Assembly: GCA_041739345.1 (NCBI GenBank)
Contig: JBGSNZ010000019.1
Location: forward strand, 1-64,000
Direction: 5' to 3'
DNA from: DIGJ01 sp041739345
GTDB lineage: Bacteria; Bacillota; Clostridia; Lachnospirales; Lachnospiraceae
DNA length: 64,000 nt
A program made the translations under genes and the position numbers. Below the pieces are notes generated by a model. It saw only the letters and a program-made list of their open reading frames with translations. It had not been told where the DNA came from and ran no database searches. Below are positions 8,820 to 17,752 of the stretch, in pieces (within the stretch, counting starts at the first letter, position 1; each line of letters opens with the position of its first letter).

Positions 8820-9518
8820 ATGAATAAAGAAGATTGGATGAACTCATTGAAAGATGAGAAAAATCTGGAACTGTTTGAACATATGCCAGCAAAGGTTTTT
8901 GAGTGTGCACATGTGAAGAAGGTGAAAAAAGGCTTTTTTGTGGTAGAAAAAGAACAGGAAATCAAGGAAATTTTGCTATGTTGTAAAGGTCAGATGCAGG
9001 TTCAAAATGAGTTTCTAAATGGTACGGTATACAATTTTGACTTTGCAGAACCAATTTCGTATATTGGAGTTATGGAATTGCTTGCAGAAAGTACGATTTA
9101 TTCGGCATATCTTAAGACAAAAACGGATTGTGAGTTTTTAGTGATTCCGATAAACATATTTCTTGACTGGTTTTATAAAGACCAGTGGTTAATCCTCGAA
9201 GTGCTAAAATTTGTCTCCAAAAGTATGTTTGAGAGATCATTCACAATCGGTGAGCACCGGGTGTATCCGGCAAATTACCAAGTCGCAAAATATCTGATTG
9301 ACTGCTATGAAACATCGAGTGATGACAATGTTTTTATTCAAAAAAGTAAAGAGGAAATCAGTACCTTGTTCTGTATTTCCACAAGAACTGTCCACCGCGT
9401 TTTGAAACAATTAAAAGAAGCAGACATTGTTTGTGTTAATCGAAACGGTATTGGCATATCCAAAGAACAATATAAAAAATTAATCGATAAATTCGAAGAA
9501 ATGAGGGACGAATTATGA
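8820..9518 (+). CDS. Crp/Fnr-family transcription regulator of the yjjI-type operon
   Basis: The 232-residue protein has an N-terminal beta-roll sensor (about residues 20-145) and a C-terminal winged helix-turn-helix. The recognition region EEISTLFCISTRTVHRVLK (about 180-198) is typical of the Crp/Fnr family. No N-terminal four-Cys iron-sulfur motif of Fnr is evident, so the ligand is unknown. Its stop overlaps the start of the glycyl radical enzyme gene by 4 bp (ATGA), so the two are translationally coupled. It is very likely the dedicated switch for that enzyme. Two inverted repeats upstream are candidate self-binding sites. Confidence 0.88.
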   Translation: MNKEDWMNSLKDEKNLELFEHMPAKVFECAHVKKVKKGFFVVEKEQEIKEILLCCKGQMQVQNEFLNGTVYNFDFAEPISYIGVMELLAESTIYSAYLKTKTDCEFLVIPINIFLDWFYKDQWLILEVLKFVSKSMFERSFTIGEHRVYPANYQVAKYLIDCYETSSDDNVFIQKSKEEISTLFCISTRTVHRVLKQLKEADIVCVNRNGIGISKEQYKKLIDKFEEMRDEL

Positions 9519-11023
9519 GTAAAGTATTGGATATTGTAAAAGATAAATCATTAACTTACCATCAGCAGATTCTTGAATTGGCAGCAGTTGCCGGCAACAG
9601 TGAAAAAGTGTTACATTATGGTGAAACAGCCGAAGAATTAATCAAAGAAAATATTATTTGTACCATGTTTGAGGGAGAAATTCCTTACCGCCCAAGATAT
9701 ATCGTACCAGACTATCAAAAACTTATGACGGAAGGTTGCAAATTTCTTGAGCTGGATCCACCAAATAATATCTGGGAAGCGACCAATGCATTGCTAATAT
9801 TTTACAAGCATGTACCTTCCATTACTTCTTTTCCAGTTTATCTAGGTAATATCGATACATTATTACAGCCTTTTGTTAAAGATGAAACAGAAGCTTATCT
9901 TGCAATTAAGTTATTTTTACAACATATAGACCGTACACTTACGAACTCCTTTGTTCATGCAAACATCGGACCTAACGATTCCGTTGCAGGGCGTCTGATC
10001 TTAAAGGCAACCGAAGAACTTCAGTGCTCGATGCCAAACATCACACTAAAATATGAAGAGGGTGTTACATCAAACGAATTTATGGAACTGAGTGCATCGG
10101 TTGCATTAAAGACTGCAAAGCCAAGTTTTGCAGATCATACAAAATACAAAAAAGCCTTTGGAACTGATAAATATGCAATCGTTAGTTGCTACAATGGATT
10201 TAATATTGGTGGCGGTGGTTATACCTTGGTGCGTTTGGTGCTTAGTAATTTAGCAAAGAAAGCTACTTGCGTGGAAGACTTTTTAGAAAATCAGTTGCCA
10301 ATGGGAGCAAGAGAAACCCTTGGTGTAATTGATGAACGTTCCCGTTTTGTGCGGGAGGAAAGCACCTTTTTTACGTCTAATTTTTTAGTAAAAGAAGGTT
10401 TTGTTTCACAAGATTTATTTGCGGGAATGTTAGGAGTGGTAGGTCTTGCAGAAGCTGTAAATACGTTGCTTAATAAAACGGAAATTGCGGAGCGCTTTGG
10501 ACACGGAGAAGAAGCAAATAAACTGGGACTGAGAATCATTGAAAGGTTAAGTGAGCTTGTGAAAGAGCATCATTCTCCATATGTAAACTGCTTTGATGGA
10601 AATCACTTCTTACATGCACAAGTAGGACTGGATACCGATGATGGATGTTCACCTGGATGCCGTATTCCAGTTGGAGAGGAACCAGATTTAATGGAACATA
10701 TTTTACAGTCTGCTCCATTCCACAAATACTTTATTAATGGCATTGGAGATATCTTTGTATTTGAAGAAACGTATCAAAAACATCCAGAGGCTTTGGTTCG
10801 TATAGTAAAAGGGGCATTTGATAACGGAATTCATTATTTTTCGGCTTATGGTGTTGGCGGCGATGTGGTACGAGTAACAGGCTATTTGGCAAAACGTTCG
10901 GAAGTAGAACGTTTAGAAAGTGGTGAAGCAGTCCTAAACAACGCAGCAATCTTTGCAAAAGGTGCAAAAAATAACGGAAAGGCTTTCGATCGTAAAGAGC
11001 GCAGGTATGGGGATGTCGATTAA
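9515..11023 (+). CDS. yjjI: YjjI-family glycyl radical enzyme
   Basis: The 502-residue protein is the short glycyl radical enzyme type of E. coli YjjI (DUF3029). The radical loop RVTGY lies near the C-terminus with the radical Gly at residue 456. The probable thiyl-radical Cys is residue 225 in VSCYNGF. Glycyl radical enzymes run oxygen-sensitive C-C, C-N or C-O bond chemistry; the substrate of this branch has not been established. Its activase follows with a 17-bp overlap and a Crp-type regulator precedes with a 4-bp overlap, giving a self-contained anaerobic module. Confidence 0.93.
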   Translation: MSKVLDIVKDKSLTYHQQILELAAVAGNSEKVLHYGETAEELIKENIICTMFEGEIPYRPRYIVPDYQKLMTEGCKFLELDPPNNIWEATNALLIFYKHVPSITSFPVYLGNIDTLLQPFVKDETEAYLAIKLFLQHIDRTLTNSFVHANIGPNDSVAGRLILKATEELQCSMPNITLKYEEGVTSNEFMELSASVALKTAKPSFADHTKYKKAFGTDKYAIVSCYNGFNIGGGGYTLVRLVLSNLAKKATCVEDFLENQLPMGARETLGVIDERSRFVREESTFFTSNFLVKEGFVSQDLFAGMLGVVGLAEAVNTLLNKTEIAERFGHGEEANKLGLRIIERLSELVKEHHSPYVNCFDGNHFLHAQVGLDTDDGCSPGCRIPVGEEPDLMEHILQSAPFHKYFINGIGDIFVFEETYQKHPEALVRIVKGAFDNGIHYFSAYGVGGDVVRVTGYLAKRSEVERLESGEAVLNNAAIFAKGAKNNGKAFDRKERRYGDVD

Positions 11024-11840
11024 TAAGATTATTTCATTTTCCTGCATTGATGGACCTGGTAATCGGATGGTCATCTTTTTTCAAGGGTGCAATTTTCATT
11101 GCGGATACTGTCATAATCCGGAAACCATCCATCACTGTATTCACTGTGGTGACTGCGTGAAAACTTGCCCAGTTGGAGCGTTAACGATGGAAGATGGTCA
11201 AGTATGCTGGAATGATAAGATATGCGTTGGATGTGATGCATGTATCAAAACTTGCAAGCATTTATCTTCTCCAAAGACAAAGGATTATACTCCCAAAGAA
11301 CTCGTGCAGCTGATAAAAAAGTCGGAAGCATTCTTAGATGGAATTACGGTAAGTGGAGGAGAATGTTCGTTGAATATACCTTTTTTGGTTGAACTTTTTA
11401 AATTAGTTAAAAAAGAAACAAAACTTACCTGCTTTGTTGATACCAATGGTGGCATTGATTTATCAAATTGTAAAGAATTTGTGGAGCTAACAGATGGATT
11501 CATGCTGGATGTAAAAGCGGTGGAGGAAGAGGAACATAAAAAGTTGACAGGAATGTCAAATGAAATGGTTCTTAAAAATCTAACGTATTTGCTAGAAAAA
11601 AACAAACTGTATGAAGTACGTACCGTGCTGGCACCGGGTCTGCATCATGAATTAACAGTCCCTTATGTCGCAAATATTATAAAGGACAAATGTATTTACA
11701 AATTGTTGAAGTATAGGCAGTTTGGTGTGCGAAAAGTTGGTCTTGAACAGTTTGGAAATGCGTTTACACCAAAAGAATATATGGAACAAATGATTGTCCT
11801 TGCTAAGAAAAATGGGGCGAGTAAAACCATTGGTATTTAA
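11007..11840 (+). CDS. yjjW: YjjW-type glycyl radical enzyme activase (radical SAM)
   Basis: The radical SAM cluster motif is CNFHCGYC (about residues 27-34). Two 4Fe-4S ferredoxin motifs follow, CIHCGDCVKTC and CVGCDACIKTC, and then SGGEC, the SAM-binding motif. This layout is that of glycyl radical enzyme activases with the extra clusters. The protein makes a 5'-deoxyadenosyl radical that abstracts hydrogen from the Gly of the preceding enzyme. ATG 11007 is chosen because the open frame upstream only repeats the end of yjjI out of frame; ATG 11013 is an equal alternative, with AGG just ahead. A terminator follows. Confidence 0.93.
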   Translation: MGMSINKIISFSCIDGPGNRMVIFFQGCNFHCGYCHNPETIHHCIHCGDCVKTCPVGALTMEDGQVCWNDKICVGCDACIKTCKHLSSPKTKDYTPKELVQLIKKSEAFLDGITVSGGECSLNIPFLVELFKLVKKETKLTCFVDTNGGIDLSNCKEFVELTDGFMLDVKAVEEEEHKKLTGMSNEMVLKNLTYLLEKNKLYEVRTVLAPGLHHELTVPYVANIIKDKCIYKLLKYRQFGVRKVGLEQFGNAFTPKEYMEQMIVLAKKNGASKTIGI

Positions 11841-11866
11841 AAGAATATAGTATTGTTGTAAATAGT

Positions 11867-11916
11867 AAATAGCGGCAATGGAGTGATTAGAAACTTCATT
11901 GCCGTTATTTTGTTTT
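11867..11916 (+). terminator. terminator after the yjjI-yjjW operon
   Basis: AAATAGCGGCAATG (11867-11880) pairs with CATTGCCGTTATTT (11897-11910) with one mismatch, followed by a T-rich tail. Confidence 0.8.
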
Positions 11917-12002
11917 GCAAATGTACATTTTTCGACTTCCTTCATATCTTGATAGAAAAAGGGTAGTTTGTAGATATTGTTTTACAAATTAGGAAGGGAA
12001 CA

Positions 12003-12872
12003 ATGGAAATTAAATATATCCTACTTTTGACCGTATTAAGTTGTATTGCAGTGCTTTTACTTGTTCGCTATTTGGTTATTCGCAAACGAATGAAAGATTT
12101 TCAACCTAGATATCATTCAAAAGAACAGGTTAACAGCTTTAACGACCTGTTAAGGGCAGCTGGATTAGCTTATGATCCTAGACAGAATATATTCTATTCA
12201 TTACAAGATTGCTGGCAAAGAAAATTTGGATATCGTGAGTTTTTTGGTGAAACGTCACCTGAATTTAGTATGGTATTTCATTGTGAACCGATTGTTTTTG
12301 AATATGAGGAAAAACAATGGATGATTGAGCTTTGCAAAGGACAGTACGGGATCAATACAGGAGCAGAGGTAGGGGTTTTTATTGCAAATGGTGAAAATAC
12401 CTATCGCTGTGCAAAGGATGATGAAGAACTGTATGTACGCTTACATTTGTGGAAGGGGAAGAAACTGCTCGCAAGTCGCGAACAAAAAGGTTGGTGGACT
12501 ACCTCCTTTTCATTAGGGGAATATGCAATTCCAAACCGTTTATCCATGACAATTGATATTTCATTTTTTGATGGCGAAATGGGTGAAATATTTTATAATG
12601 AATTGCTGAGGATTGGATACAGTCGCAGTAATGTGGGTATTTGTGGAAGCACGGTCCGAATCAAATTTGAACATCCATTTTCCGAACAACCATCGTCTCA
12701 AACTGGATGGTTTGCAAAATTTGTAATGATTATGAATCGAATTTATTGTGCACTTTTTAGATATCTAACAAGAAAACAGATTTGTACACTTGATAAAATT
12801 GAATACATTAAGATACGGCTTCCAATACTTTACCACTTTATGACTAAAGTAATATTTGCAGGAGTGAAATAA
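12003..12872 (+). CDS. DUF4474 membrane-anchored protein
   Basis: The 289-residue protein starts with one transmembrane helix (about residues 5-25) and then has a soluble domain. The features AAGLAYDPRQNIFYS, DCWQRKFGY, a CEPIVFEY strand and CKGQYGINTGAE are the landmarks of DUF4474, common in Lachnospiraceae and other Clostridia. No function is known for this domain. The gene is followed 1 bp later by a metallophosphoesterase gene, so the two are an operon. AGGAAGGG precedes the start. Confidence 0.8.
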   Translation: MEIKYILLLTVLSCIAVLLLVRYLVIRKRMKDFQPRYHSKEQVNSFNDLLRAAGLAYDPRQNIFYSLQDCWQRKFGYREFFGETSPEFSMVFHCEPIVFEYEEKQWMIELCKGQYGINTGAEVGVFIANGENTYRCAKDDEELYVRLHLWKGKKLLASREQKGWWTTSFSLGEYAIPNRLSMTIDISFFDGEMGEIFYNELLRIGYSRSNVGICGSTVRIKFEHPFSEQPSSQTGWFAKFVMIMNRIYCALFRYLTRKQICTLDKIEYIKIRLPILYHFMTKVIFAGVK

Positions 12873-12873
12873 T

Positions 12874-13767
12874 ATGATTGAGCGTAGTATGGATCAAAAA
12901 ATGAAAAATATATATCGTGATTCGCAGCGACTTGAAGTAGATGAAAATACAAAGATTGTTATCATGAGTGATTGTCATAGAGGAAATGGTGAGTGGAATG
13001 ACAATTTTGCCGAGAATGAGAAGATCTATTTTACAGCATTAAGAGATTATTACAAAAATGGATATACGTATATTGAATTAGGAGATGGAGATGAGCTCTG
13101 GGAAAATAAGGACTATCGAAAAATCATTCAACTATACAGCCATATCTTTTGGCTTCTTTCGCAATTTTATCGGGAAGGAAGGCTCTATATGATATATGGA
13201 AATCATGATAGACAAAAGCAAAATAAAAAATTTACGAAAAAAAATATGAGTGAATATTATTACGAGGCAGAAAATCGTTATTTATCCTTGTTTCCTAAAA
13301 TTGAGGTAAAGGAGAGCTTGGTCTTAAAACTTACTTGTTGTGAAACGCAGCGAACTATACTTTTGGTGCATGGACATCAGGGCGAGTTATTAAATGACCA
13401 GCTTTGGAGACTAACAAAATGGATGGTTCGTTATATTTGGAAGCCATTGGAAATATTGGGGATTAACAATCCGTTGACTGCAACTGAAAACTATTTGAGC
13501 AAATCAAAACATCCAAATAAAGTAGAACAATGGGCGGAAGAAAAGCAACAGCTCACGATTGGAGGACATACACATCGTGCATTATGTCCGGTTGGTGAAT
13601 TAGAAAGCTATTACTTTAATAGTGGAAGTTGTGTGCACCCAAGATGTATTACGGCGATTGAAATTGAGCAAAGAAGTTTACGCTTGGTAAAATGGTATGT
13701 TGATGTTGACCTTGATAATCATTTACTCGTAAAAAAAGAATTACTAATGCAGCATTATCTTGTTTAA
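12874..13767 (+). CDS. calcineurin-like metallophosphoesterase
   Basis: The 297-residue cytosolic protein shows the calcineurin-type metal ligands in order: SDCHRG (about 30-35), GDGDELWEN (69-77), YGNHDR (about 108-113), VHGHQGE (about 163-169) and GGHTHRA. The GDGDE block resembles the GDxxE/D of UDP-diacylglucosamine hydrolase-type enzymes, but the substrate is unknown. It is co-transcribed with the DUF4474 gene upstream. GGAGTG provides the RBS. Confidence 0.85.
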   Translation: MIERSMDQKMKNIYRDSQRLEVDENTKIVIMSDCHRGNGEWNDNFAENEKIYFTALRDYYKNGYTYIELGDGDELWENKDYRKIIQLYSHIFWLLSQFYREGRLYMIYGNHDRQKQNKKFTKKNMSEYYYEAENRYLSLFPKIEVKESLVLKLTCCETQRTILLVHGHQGELLNDQLWRLTKWMVRYIWKPLEILGINNPLTATENYLSKSKHPNKVEQWAEEKQQLTIGGHTHRALCPVGELESYYFNSGSCVHPRCITAIEIEQRSLRLVKWYVDVDLDNHLLVKKELLMQHYLV

Positions 13768-13805
13768 CTAGATTAAGAAAAAGAATAAAAGCTTGTCTTT
13801 GATAT

Positions 13806-13836
13806 TTGTCAATTTATGTCGAATCTTGCATATAAT
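13806..13836 (+). promoter_or_regulatory. probable promoter of the crystallin-like gene
   Basis: TTGTCA (13806-13811), a 19-bp spacer and a perfect TATAAT (13831-13836) lie 32 bp before the start codon. The spacer is long, so strength is uncertain. Confidence 0.35.
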
Positions 13837-13867
13837 ATATTGAAATCAAATATAAGGAGAAAACATT

Positions 13868-14152
13868 ATGAGACCAAAAATTTTACTGTTTGAGCATTTG
13901 AATTTCCAAGGAAGATGTCTTGAAATTACAAAACCTATACCACACTTAAGCGAATATTGTTTTAATAATACGGTATCATCAATTAAGGTTATTTGTGGGG
14001 AATGGAATCTGTTTGAACATTCTGATTTCCAGGGAGAAGAGTTTGAAGTTTGCGAAGGAGGAGGTCCTTGTTGTAACGGCGAATATCGACACCCATATGA
14101 TTGGGGTGGAGAAAATAACGAAATTTCTTCGCTCTATCCAACTTGTAGATAA
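13868..14152 (+). CDS. beta/gamma-crystallin domain protein (clostrillin-like)
   Basis: This 94-residue protein is a single beta/gamma-crystallin domain made of two Greek-key motifs. Each begins with a similar strand (LFEHLNFQGRCLEI at about 7-20 and LFEHSDFQGEEFEV at about 49-62). Each carries the canonical Ca2+-binding pattern N/D-N/D-x-x-S/T-S: NNTVSS (about residues 34-39) and NNEISS (about 83-88). Both sites are intact, so two Ca2+ ions should bind. It has seven Cys and no signal peptide. Known microbial relatives include Protein S, spherulin 3a and clostrillin. It has its own promoter and terminator, so it is monocistronic. Confidence 0.85.
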   Translation: MRPKILLFEHLNFQGRCLEITKPIPHLSEYCFNNTVSSIKVICGEWNLFEHSDFQGEEFEVCEGGGPCCNGEYRHPYDWGGENNEISSLYPTCR

Positions 14153-14198
14153 ACGTTTCACTTTACAAAGGAGTGCTTAATTGATAAAAGATAAAGAT

Positions 14199-14244
14199 GT
14201 GCTCATTTTCAAAAGGTTTTAACTTTTTGAAAATGGGCACTTTT
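14199..14244 (+). terminator. terminator after the crystallin-like gene
   Basis: GTGCTCATTTTCAAAA (14199-14214) pairs with TTTTGAAAATGGGCAC (14225-14240) with a single mismatch, followed by TTTT. Confidence 0.85.
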
Positions 14245-14366
14245 ATGATACAGCAGGTTTCTTGTGAGTAAAAAACACTTTAAAATAAATAAACTTAGGA
14301 ATATAATAAAAAAGTATAGGATTCTATGCAATGGAAAAGTATAAGGACGAAAAGGAGAATAATGAT

Positions 14367-15383
14367 ATGGCAATTTTAGTAACAGGGGGAGCAGGATATA
14401 TAGGAAGTCATACGTTGATTGAATTATTAACAGCAGGACATGAGGTAGTTGTCGTTGACAATTTAAGCAATTCCAGTGAGGAATCCTTAACACGTGTTAA
14501 AAAGATTACAGGAAAAGAACTGACCTTTTATGAGGCAGATATTTGTGATAAAGAAGCGATGGACCGCATTTTTACAAACGAGACAATAGATTCTGTTATC
14601 CATTTTGCTGGACTGAAAGCAGTTGGTGAATCAGTAGCAAAGCCGCTTGAATACTATGAAAATAATATAGGTGGAACTTTAGCATTATGTGAAATTATGA
14701 GAAAACATAACGTGAAAAATATCGTATTTAGTTCTTCTGCCACCGTTTATGGAAATCCTAAATTTATACCAATTACGGAGGATTGCCCAAAAGGTGAAAT
14801 TACTAATCCATATGGTCAGACAAAGTCTATGCTTGAACAAATTCTAACAGATATTCATACATCTGATCCAGAATGGAATGTAATATTACTTCGTTACTTC
14901 AATCCGATTGGTGCACATGTTAGCGGTATGCTTGGAGAAGATCCCAAGGGGATTCCTAACAATTTAGTACCTTATATTGCAAAGGTAGCGGTTGGTAAGC
15001 TAGAATGCTTAGGTGTCTTTGGAAATGACTATGAAACAAAAGATGGTACCGGAGTCAGAGACTATATTCATGTAGTAGATTTAGCGGTAGGTCATGTTAG
15101 AGCCATTGAAAAACTAAAGGACAAAGAAGGCGTAAGTATTTATAACCTTGGAACTGGAAATGGATATAGTGTGCTTGAAGTAATTCATGCATTTGAAAAG
15201 GCGTGTGGCAAGAAGATTAATTATACAATTAAACCAAGAAGAGCAGGAGACATTGCAAATTGTTACTGTGATCCGGGTAAAGCATTAAACGAACTTTCCT
15301 GGAAGGCACAATTTGGAATTGAAAAGATGTGCGAAGATTCCTGGAGATGGCAGTCACAAAATCCAAACGGATATCAAAAGTAA
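14367..15383 (+). CDS. galE: UDP-glucose 4-epimerase
   Basis: GalE interconverts UDP-glucose and UDP-galactose for galactose use and cell-surface sugar synthesis. The NAD-binding loop GGAGYIGSH is at the N-terminus, and the short-chain dehydrogenase catalytic elements follow: SSSATVYG and a YGQTK Tyr-Lys pair (about residues 149-153). The length from ATG 14367 is 338 residues, the usual family size. AAGGAG is correctly spaced from this ATG. The 12 extra codons to ATG 14331 have no RBS and precede the conserved start, so they are excluded. Confidence 0.95.
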   Translation: MAILVTGGAGYIGSHTLIELLTAGHEVVVVDNLSNSSEESLTRVKKITGKELTFYEADICDKEAMDRIFTNETIDSVIHFAGLKAVGESVAKPLEYYENNIGGTLALCEIMRKHNVKNIVFSSSATVYGNPKFIPITEDCPKGEITNPYGQTKSMLEQILTDIHTSDPEWNVILLRYFNPIGAHVSGMLGEDPKGIPNNLVPYIAKVAVGKLECLGVFGNDYETKDGTGVRDYIHVVDLAVGHVRAIEKLKDKEGVSIYNLGTGNGYSVLEVIHAFEKACGKKINYTIKPRRAGDIANCYCDPGKALNELSWKAQFGIEKMCEDSWRWQSQNPNGYQK

Positions 15384-15475
15384 AAAAATAACAGTTTCAT
15401 CATACTTTAGACACCTTTCCTTCACAACTTTCTAGTATTCTTTAAGAAAATAAAGTAGGATAAGGAGTCAAATTT

Positions 15476-16933
15476 ATGATAAAAAAATTTATGTTTAAAA
15501 AAGTAACTACATATTTGATGTTAATTGCTATGGCAGGGACATTACTATTTACCGGGTGTTCTTCCGATACATCCAGTTCTTCAAGTAATACAAGTACAAC
15601 CGAGGAAACCGAAGCAAGCGTGGATAGTCCAGATGGAACACCTCCAGATGGCGAAGGCGGATTCGATGTGGAAAGTGGTAGTTCCGTTGAAACGACGGGA
15701 GTACTTAGTGTAGATGGAACGCAGGAGTCGAAAGACGGCGAAGAAATTACAGCAACAAAAGAAAATGAGTCCTGTGTAAAAGCTACAAACGCTGCAAACT
15801 TGACATTAACCAATGCTGTTCTAAATAAAGAATCCGGTGAAATGACCGTGGAAGAAGCCAGCGACTTTTTTGGTGCGAATGCGGCAGTGCTTGCTAACGA
15901 AGGTTCTACGGTAACCCTTGATAAAGCAACGATAACAACAAGTACATCTGGAGGAAATGCAGTGTTTTCAACAGGAGAAGGCTCAGTTGTTAATATTTCA
16001 AACTCAACAATCACAACCACCGGTGACCATGCAAGAGGATTGGATGCTACCTATACCGGAACGATTAATGCAGACAATGTGACAATTAATACTGCTGGAG
16101 CCCATTGTGCGGCAGCAGCAACGGATCGTGGAGAAGGAACAGTAAACGTTACAGATAGTACACTGAATACATCAGGAACGGGATCTCCATGTATTTATTC
16201 TACGGGCGATATTACCGTAACGAACTCAGAAGGCACTGCAGAGGGATCTTCCTTAACTGTTGTGGAAGGAATGAATGCAGCGAGTGTAATTAACAGTACC
16301 TTAAAAGGGGCTGCAATTGGACGTACGACGGAAGGAATTGATAGCGTAGGAGTTATGGTATATCAGAGTATGTCGGGAGATGCTGATTCTGGAGTTGGTT
16401 CTTTTAGTGCAGAGGATTCCACGCTAGAAATTCTTGAAGATTCTTCTGTATATAGTACTGCACCAATGTTCTTTGTTACCAATACAGATGCTGAAATTGA
16501 CTTAACGAATACCGATTTAGTATTTGGTAGTGGAATTTTATTAAAGGTTGCCGGAAATGATGGCGAATGGGGAACCGAAGGGGAAAATGGTGGAAATCTT
16601 ACTTTTAGTGCAAAGGATCAGACCTTAGAAGGTGATATTTATGTAGATGATATCAGTACACTTACGCTTGCATTAGAAAGTAGTAGTCTAACAGGTAGTA
16701 TAAATGAGGAGAATACAGCAAAAGAAGTAATTGTGTCTTTAGATAAAGAAAGCAAATGGAATGTTACTGGAACGTCTTATGTAACTGCAATTACAGATGA
16801 GGATGAATCCTTGAGCAACATAATCTCCAATGGAAACACAATTTATTATGATTCTTCAAACAGTACCAATTCTTGGTTAAATGGAGAAACCGTTACACTC
16901 AGTGATGGTGGAAGCTTAACACCAATGAGATAA
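15476..16933 (+). CDS. secreted Ser/Thr-rich lipoprotein, predicted beta-helix
   Basis: The 485-residue protein has a lipoprotein signal peptide with lipobox LLFTGC (Cys at about residue 28), then a Ser/Thr/Glu linker with PDGTPPDGEGG. Next comes a long domain of short repeated strands rich in Thr, Ser, Asn and Gly (for example VNISNSTITTTGDHARG and VNVTDSTLNTSG). The repeat texture suggests a right-handed beta-helix exposed on the cell surface. No catalytic residues are recognisable. Such proteins may be adhesins or carbohydrate-binding proteins; the role is unknown. TAAGGAG precedes ATG 15476. A strong hairpin follows its stop. Confidence 0.75.
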   Translation: MIKKFMFKKVTTYLMLIAMAGTLLFTGCSSDTSSSSSNTSTTEETEASVDSPDGTPPDGEGGFDVESGSSVETTGVLSVDGTQESKDGEEITATKENESCVKATNAANLTLTNAVLNKESGEMTVEEASDFFGANAAVLANEGSTVTLDKATITTSTSGGNAVFSTGEGSVVNISNSTITTTGDHARGLDATYTGTINADNVTINTAGAHCAAAATDRGEGTVNVTDSTLNTSGTGSPCIYSTGDITVTNSEGTAEGSSLTVVEGMNAASVINSTLKGAAIGRTTEGIDSVGVMVYQSMSGDADSGVGSFSAEDSTLEILEDSSVYSTAPMFFVTNTDAEIDLTNTDLVFGSGILLKVAGNDGEWGTEGENGGNLTFSAKDQTLEGDIYVDDISTLTLALESSSLTGSINEENTAKEVIVSLDKESKWNVTGTSYVTAITDEDESLSNIISNGNTIYYDSSNSTNSWLNGETVTLSDGGSLTPMR

Positions 16934-16948
16934 TTACATAAAAAAAAG

Positions 16949-17005
16949 AAAAACATGCATATACTAGTGCTAAAAGGATTTAAGGAGGTGTATGCATGTT
17001 TTTTT
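16949..17005 (+). terminator. 16-bp hairpin with U-tract overlapping the next gene's start
   Basis: AAAAACATGCATATAC (16949-16964) pairs with GTGTATGCATGTTTTT (16988-17003), with one G-U pair and a 23-nt loop, then runs to seven T. It has the form of a terminator for the lipoprotein gene. However, its 3' arm contains the start codon (16996) of the next gene, and the loop edge holds that gene's AAGGAGG. Confidence 0.6.
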
Positions 17006-17529
17006 CTTGCAATCTTACAAAACCGGAACGCTTTATACTAAAAGGCATTCCGTGGCTTTTTGCCATAGGATCTGTCCTGCATTTTTTATATCAAATTACG
17101 GGAGAAAATCCAATTGTCGGATTGTTTGCTCCTACCAATGAAAGTGTATGGGAACATCTTAAAATGGTAGTGCTTCCGATGATTTTATGGTGGGGATTGT
17201 ATTATATTATTAATAAGGAAAAATATAATATTTATAAAAATTCCTGGTTTACCGGTGCACTTGTTTCTCTTATTACAAGCTTATTCATGGTACCTTTTCT
17301 ATTTTATTTTTACACAAATGCATTTGGAATAGAATATGTTTTGGTAGATATTCTTATATTATTAATAGCTCTCATCATCGGACAATGTATGGGATTGTAT
17401 GTATATCATCATACAACAAATGGGATTCCAGCAGGTATAGCCATTTTCCTAATGATTGCGATTGTAATAGTGTTTGCCGTATTTACAATAATACCGCCGG
17501 ATCTTCCTATGTTTCAAAGTAATGTTTGA
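16996..17529 (+). CDS. DUF6512 integral membrane protein
   Basis: The 177-residue protein has about five transmembrane helices. Its N-terminal region KPERFILKGIPWLFAIGSVLHFLY and APTNESVWEHLKMVVLPM match the DUF6512 family of Clostridia, which has no known function. AAGGAGG lies 7 bp before ATG 16996; ATG 16992 is in another frame. Both the RBS and the start are involved in a strong hairpin, so translation should depend on RNA structure. The stop codon overlaps the -35 box of the next promoter. Confidence 0.7.
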   Translation: MFFSCNLTKPERFILKGIPWLFAIGSVLHFLYQITGENPIVGLFAPTNESVWEHLKMVVLPMILWWGLYYIINKEKYNIYKNSWFTGALVSLITSLFMVPFLFYFYTNAFGIEYVLVDILILLIALIIGQCMGLYVYHHTTNGIPAGIAIFLMIAIVIVFAVFTIIPPDLPMFQSNV

Positions 17530-17554
17530 CAAAACAATGTAAAATGCATATGAT
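17526..17554 (+). promoter_or_regulatory. promoter of the cobalamin operon
   Basis: TTGACA (17526-17531), 17 bp and TATGAT (17549-17554) form a near-consensus promoter about 24 bp before the riboswitch. The -35 overlaps the stop codon of the preceding gene. Confidence 0.75.
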
Positions 17555-17577
17555 ATACCTATTAAATAAATAGGGAT

Positions 17578-17752
17578 GTTTGTTGGTGCATATAAGTCAT
17601 AGTGTGCGATTTATATGAGAATAGGGAACTGGGTGAGAATCCCAGACAGTCCTGCTGCCGTATTGACAAGTCATTTTAATTATGCCACTGAGCATTTGCT
17701 TGGGAAGGGTAAAATGATAAAAAGTCTAAGCCGAAAGACCTGCCAACAAAAC
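17578..17752 (+). ncRNA. cobalamin (AdoCbl) riboswitch
   Basis: The conserved core elements occur in order: GGTGAGAATCCCAGACAG, CTGCTGCCGTATT, GCCACTG, GGGAAGG, and AGTCTAAGCCGAAAGACCTGCC (near 17723-17744). The closing P1 helix is GTTTGTTGG (17578-17586) with CCAACAAA (17743-17750). It senses adenosylcobalamin and controls the downstream cob-btu operon. The following hairpins (17762-17866) are the expression platform, so the expected action is premature termination when cobalamin is plentiful. Confidence 0.93.

Noticed and set aside
15442..16020. 192-codon minus-strand ORF opposite the beta-helix lipoprotein
   Set aside because: It is the antisense of Thr/Ser-rich repeats with no RBS and no recognised motifs.
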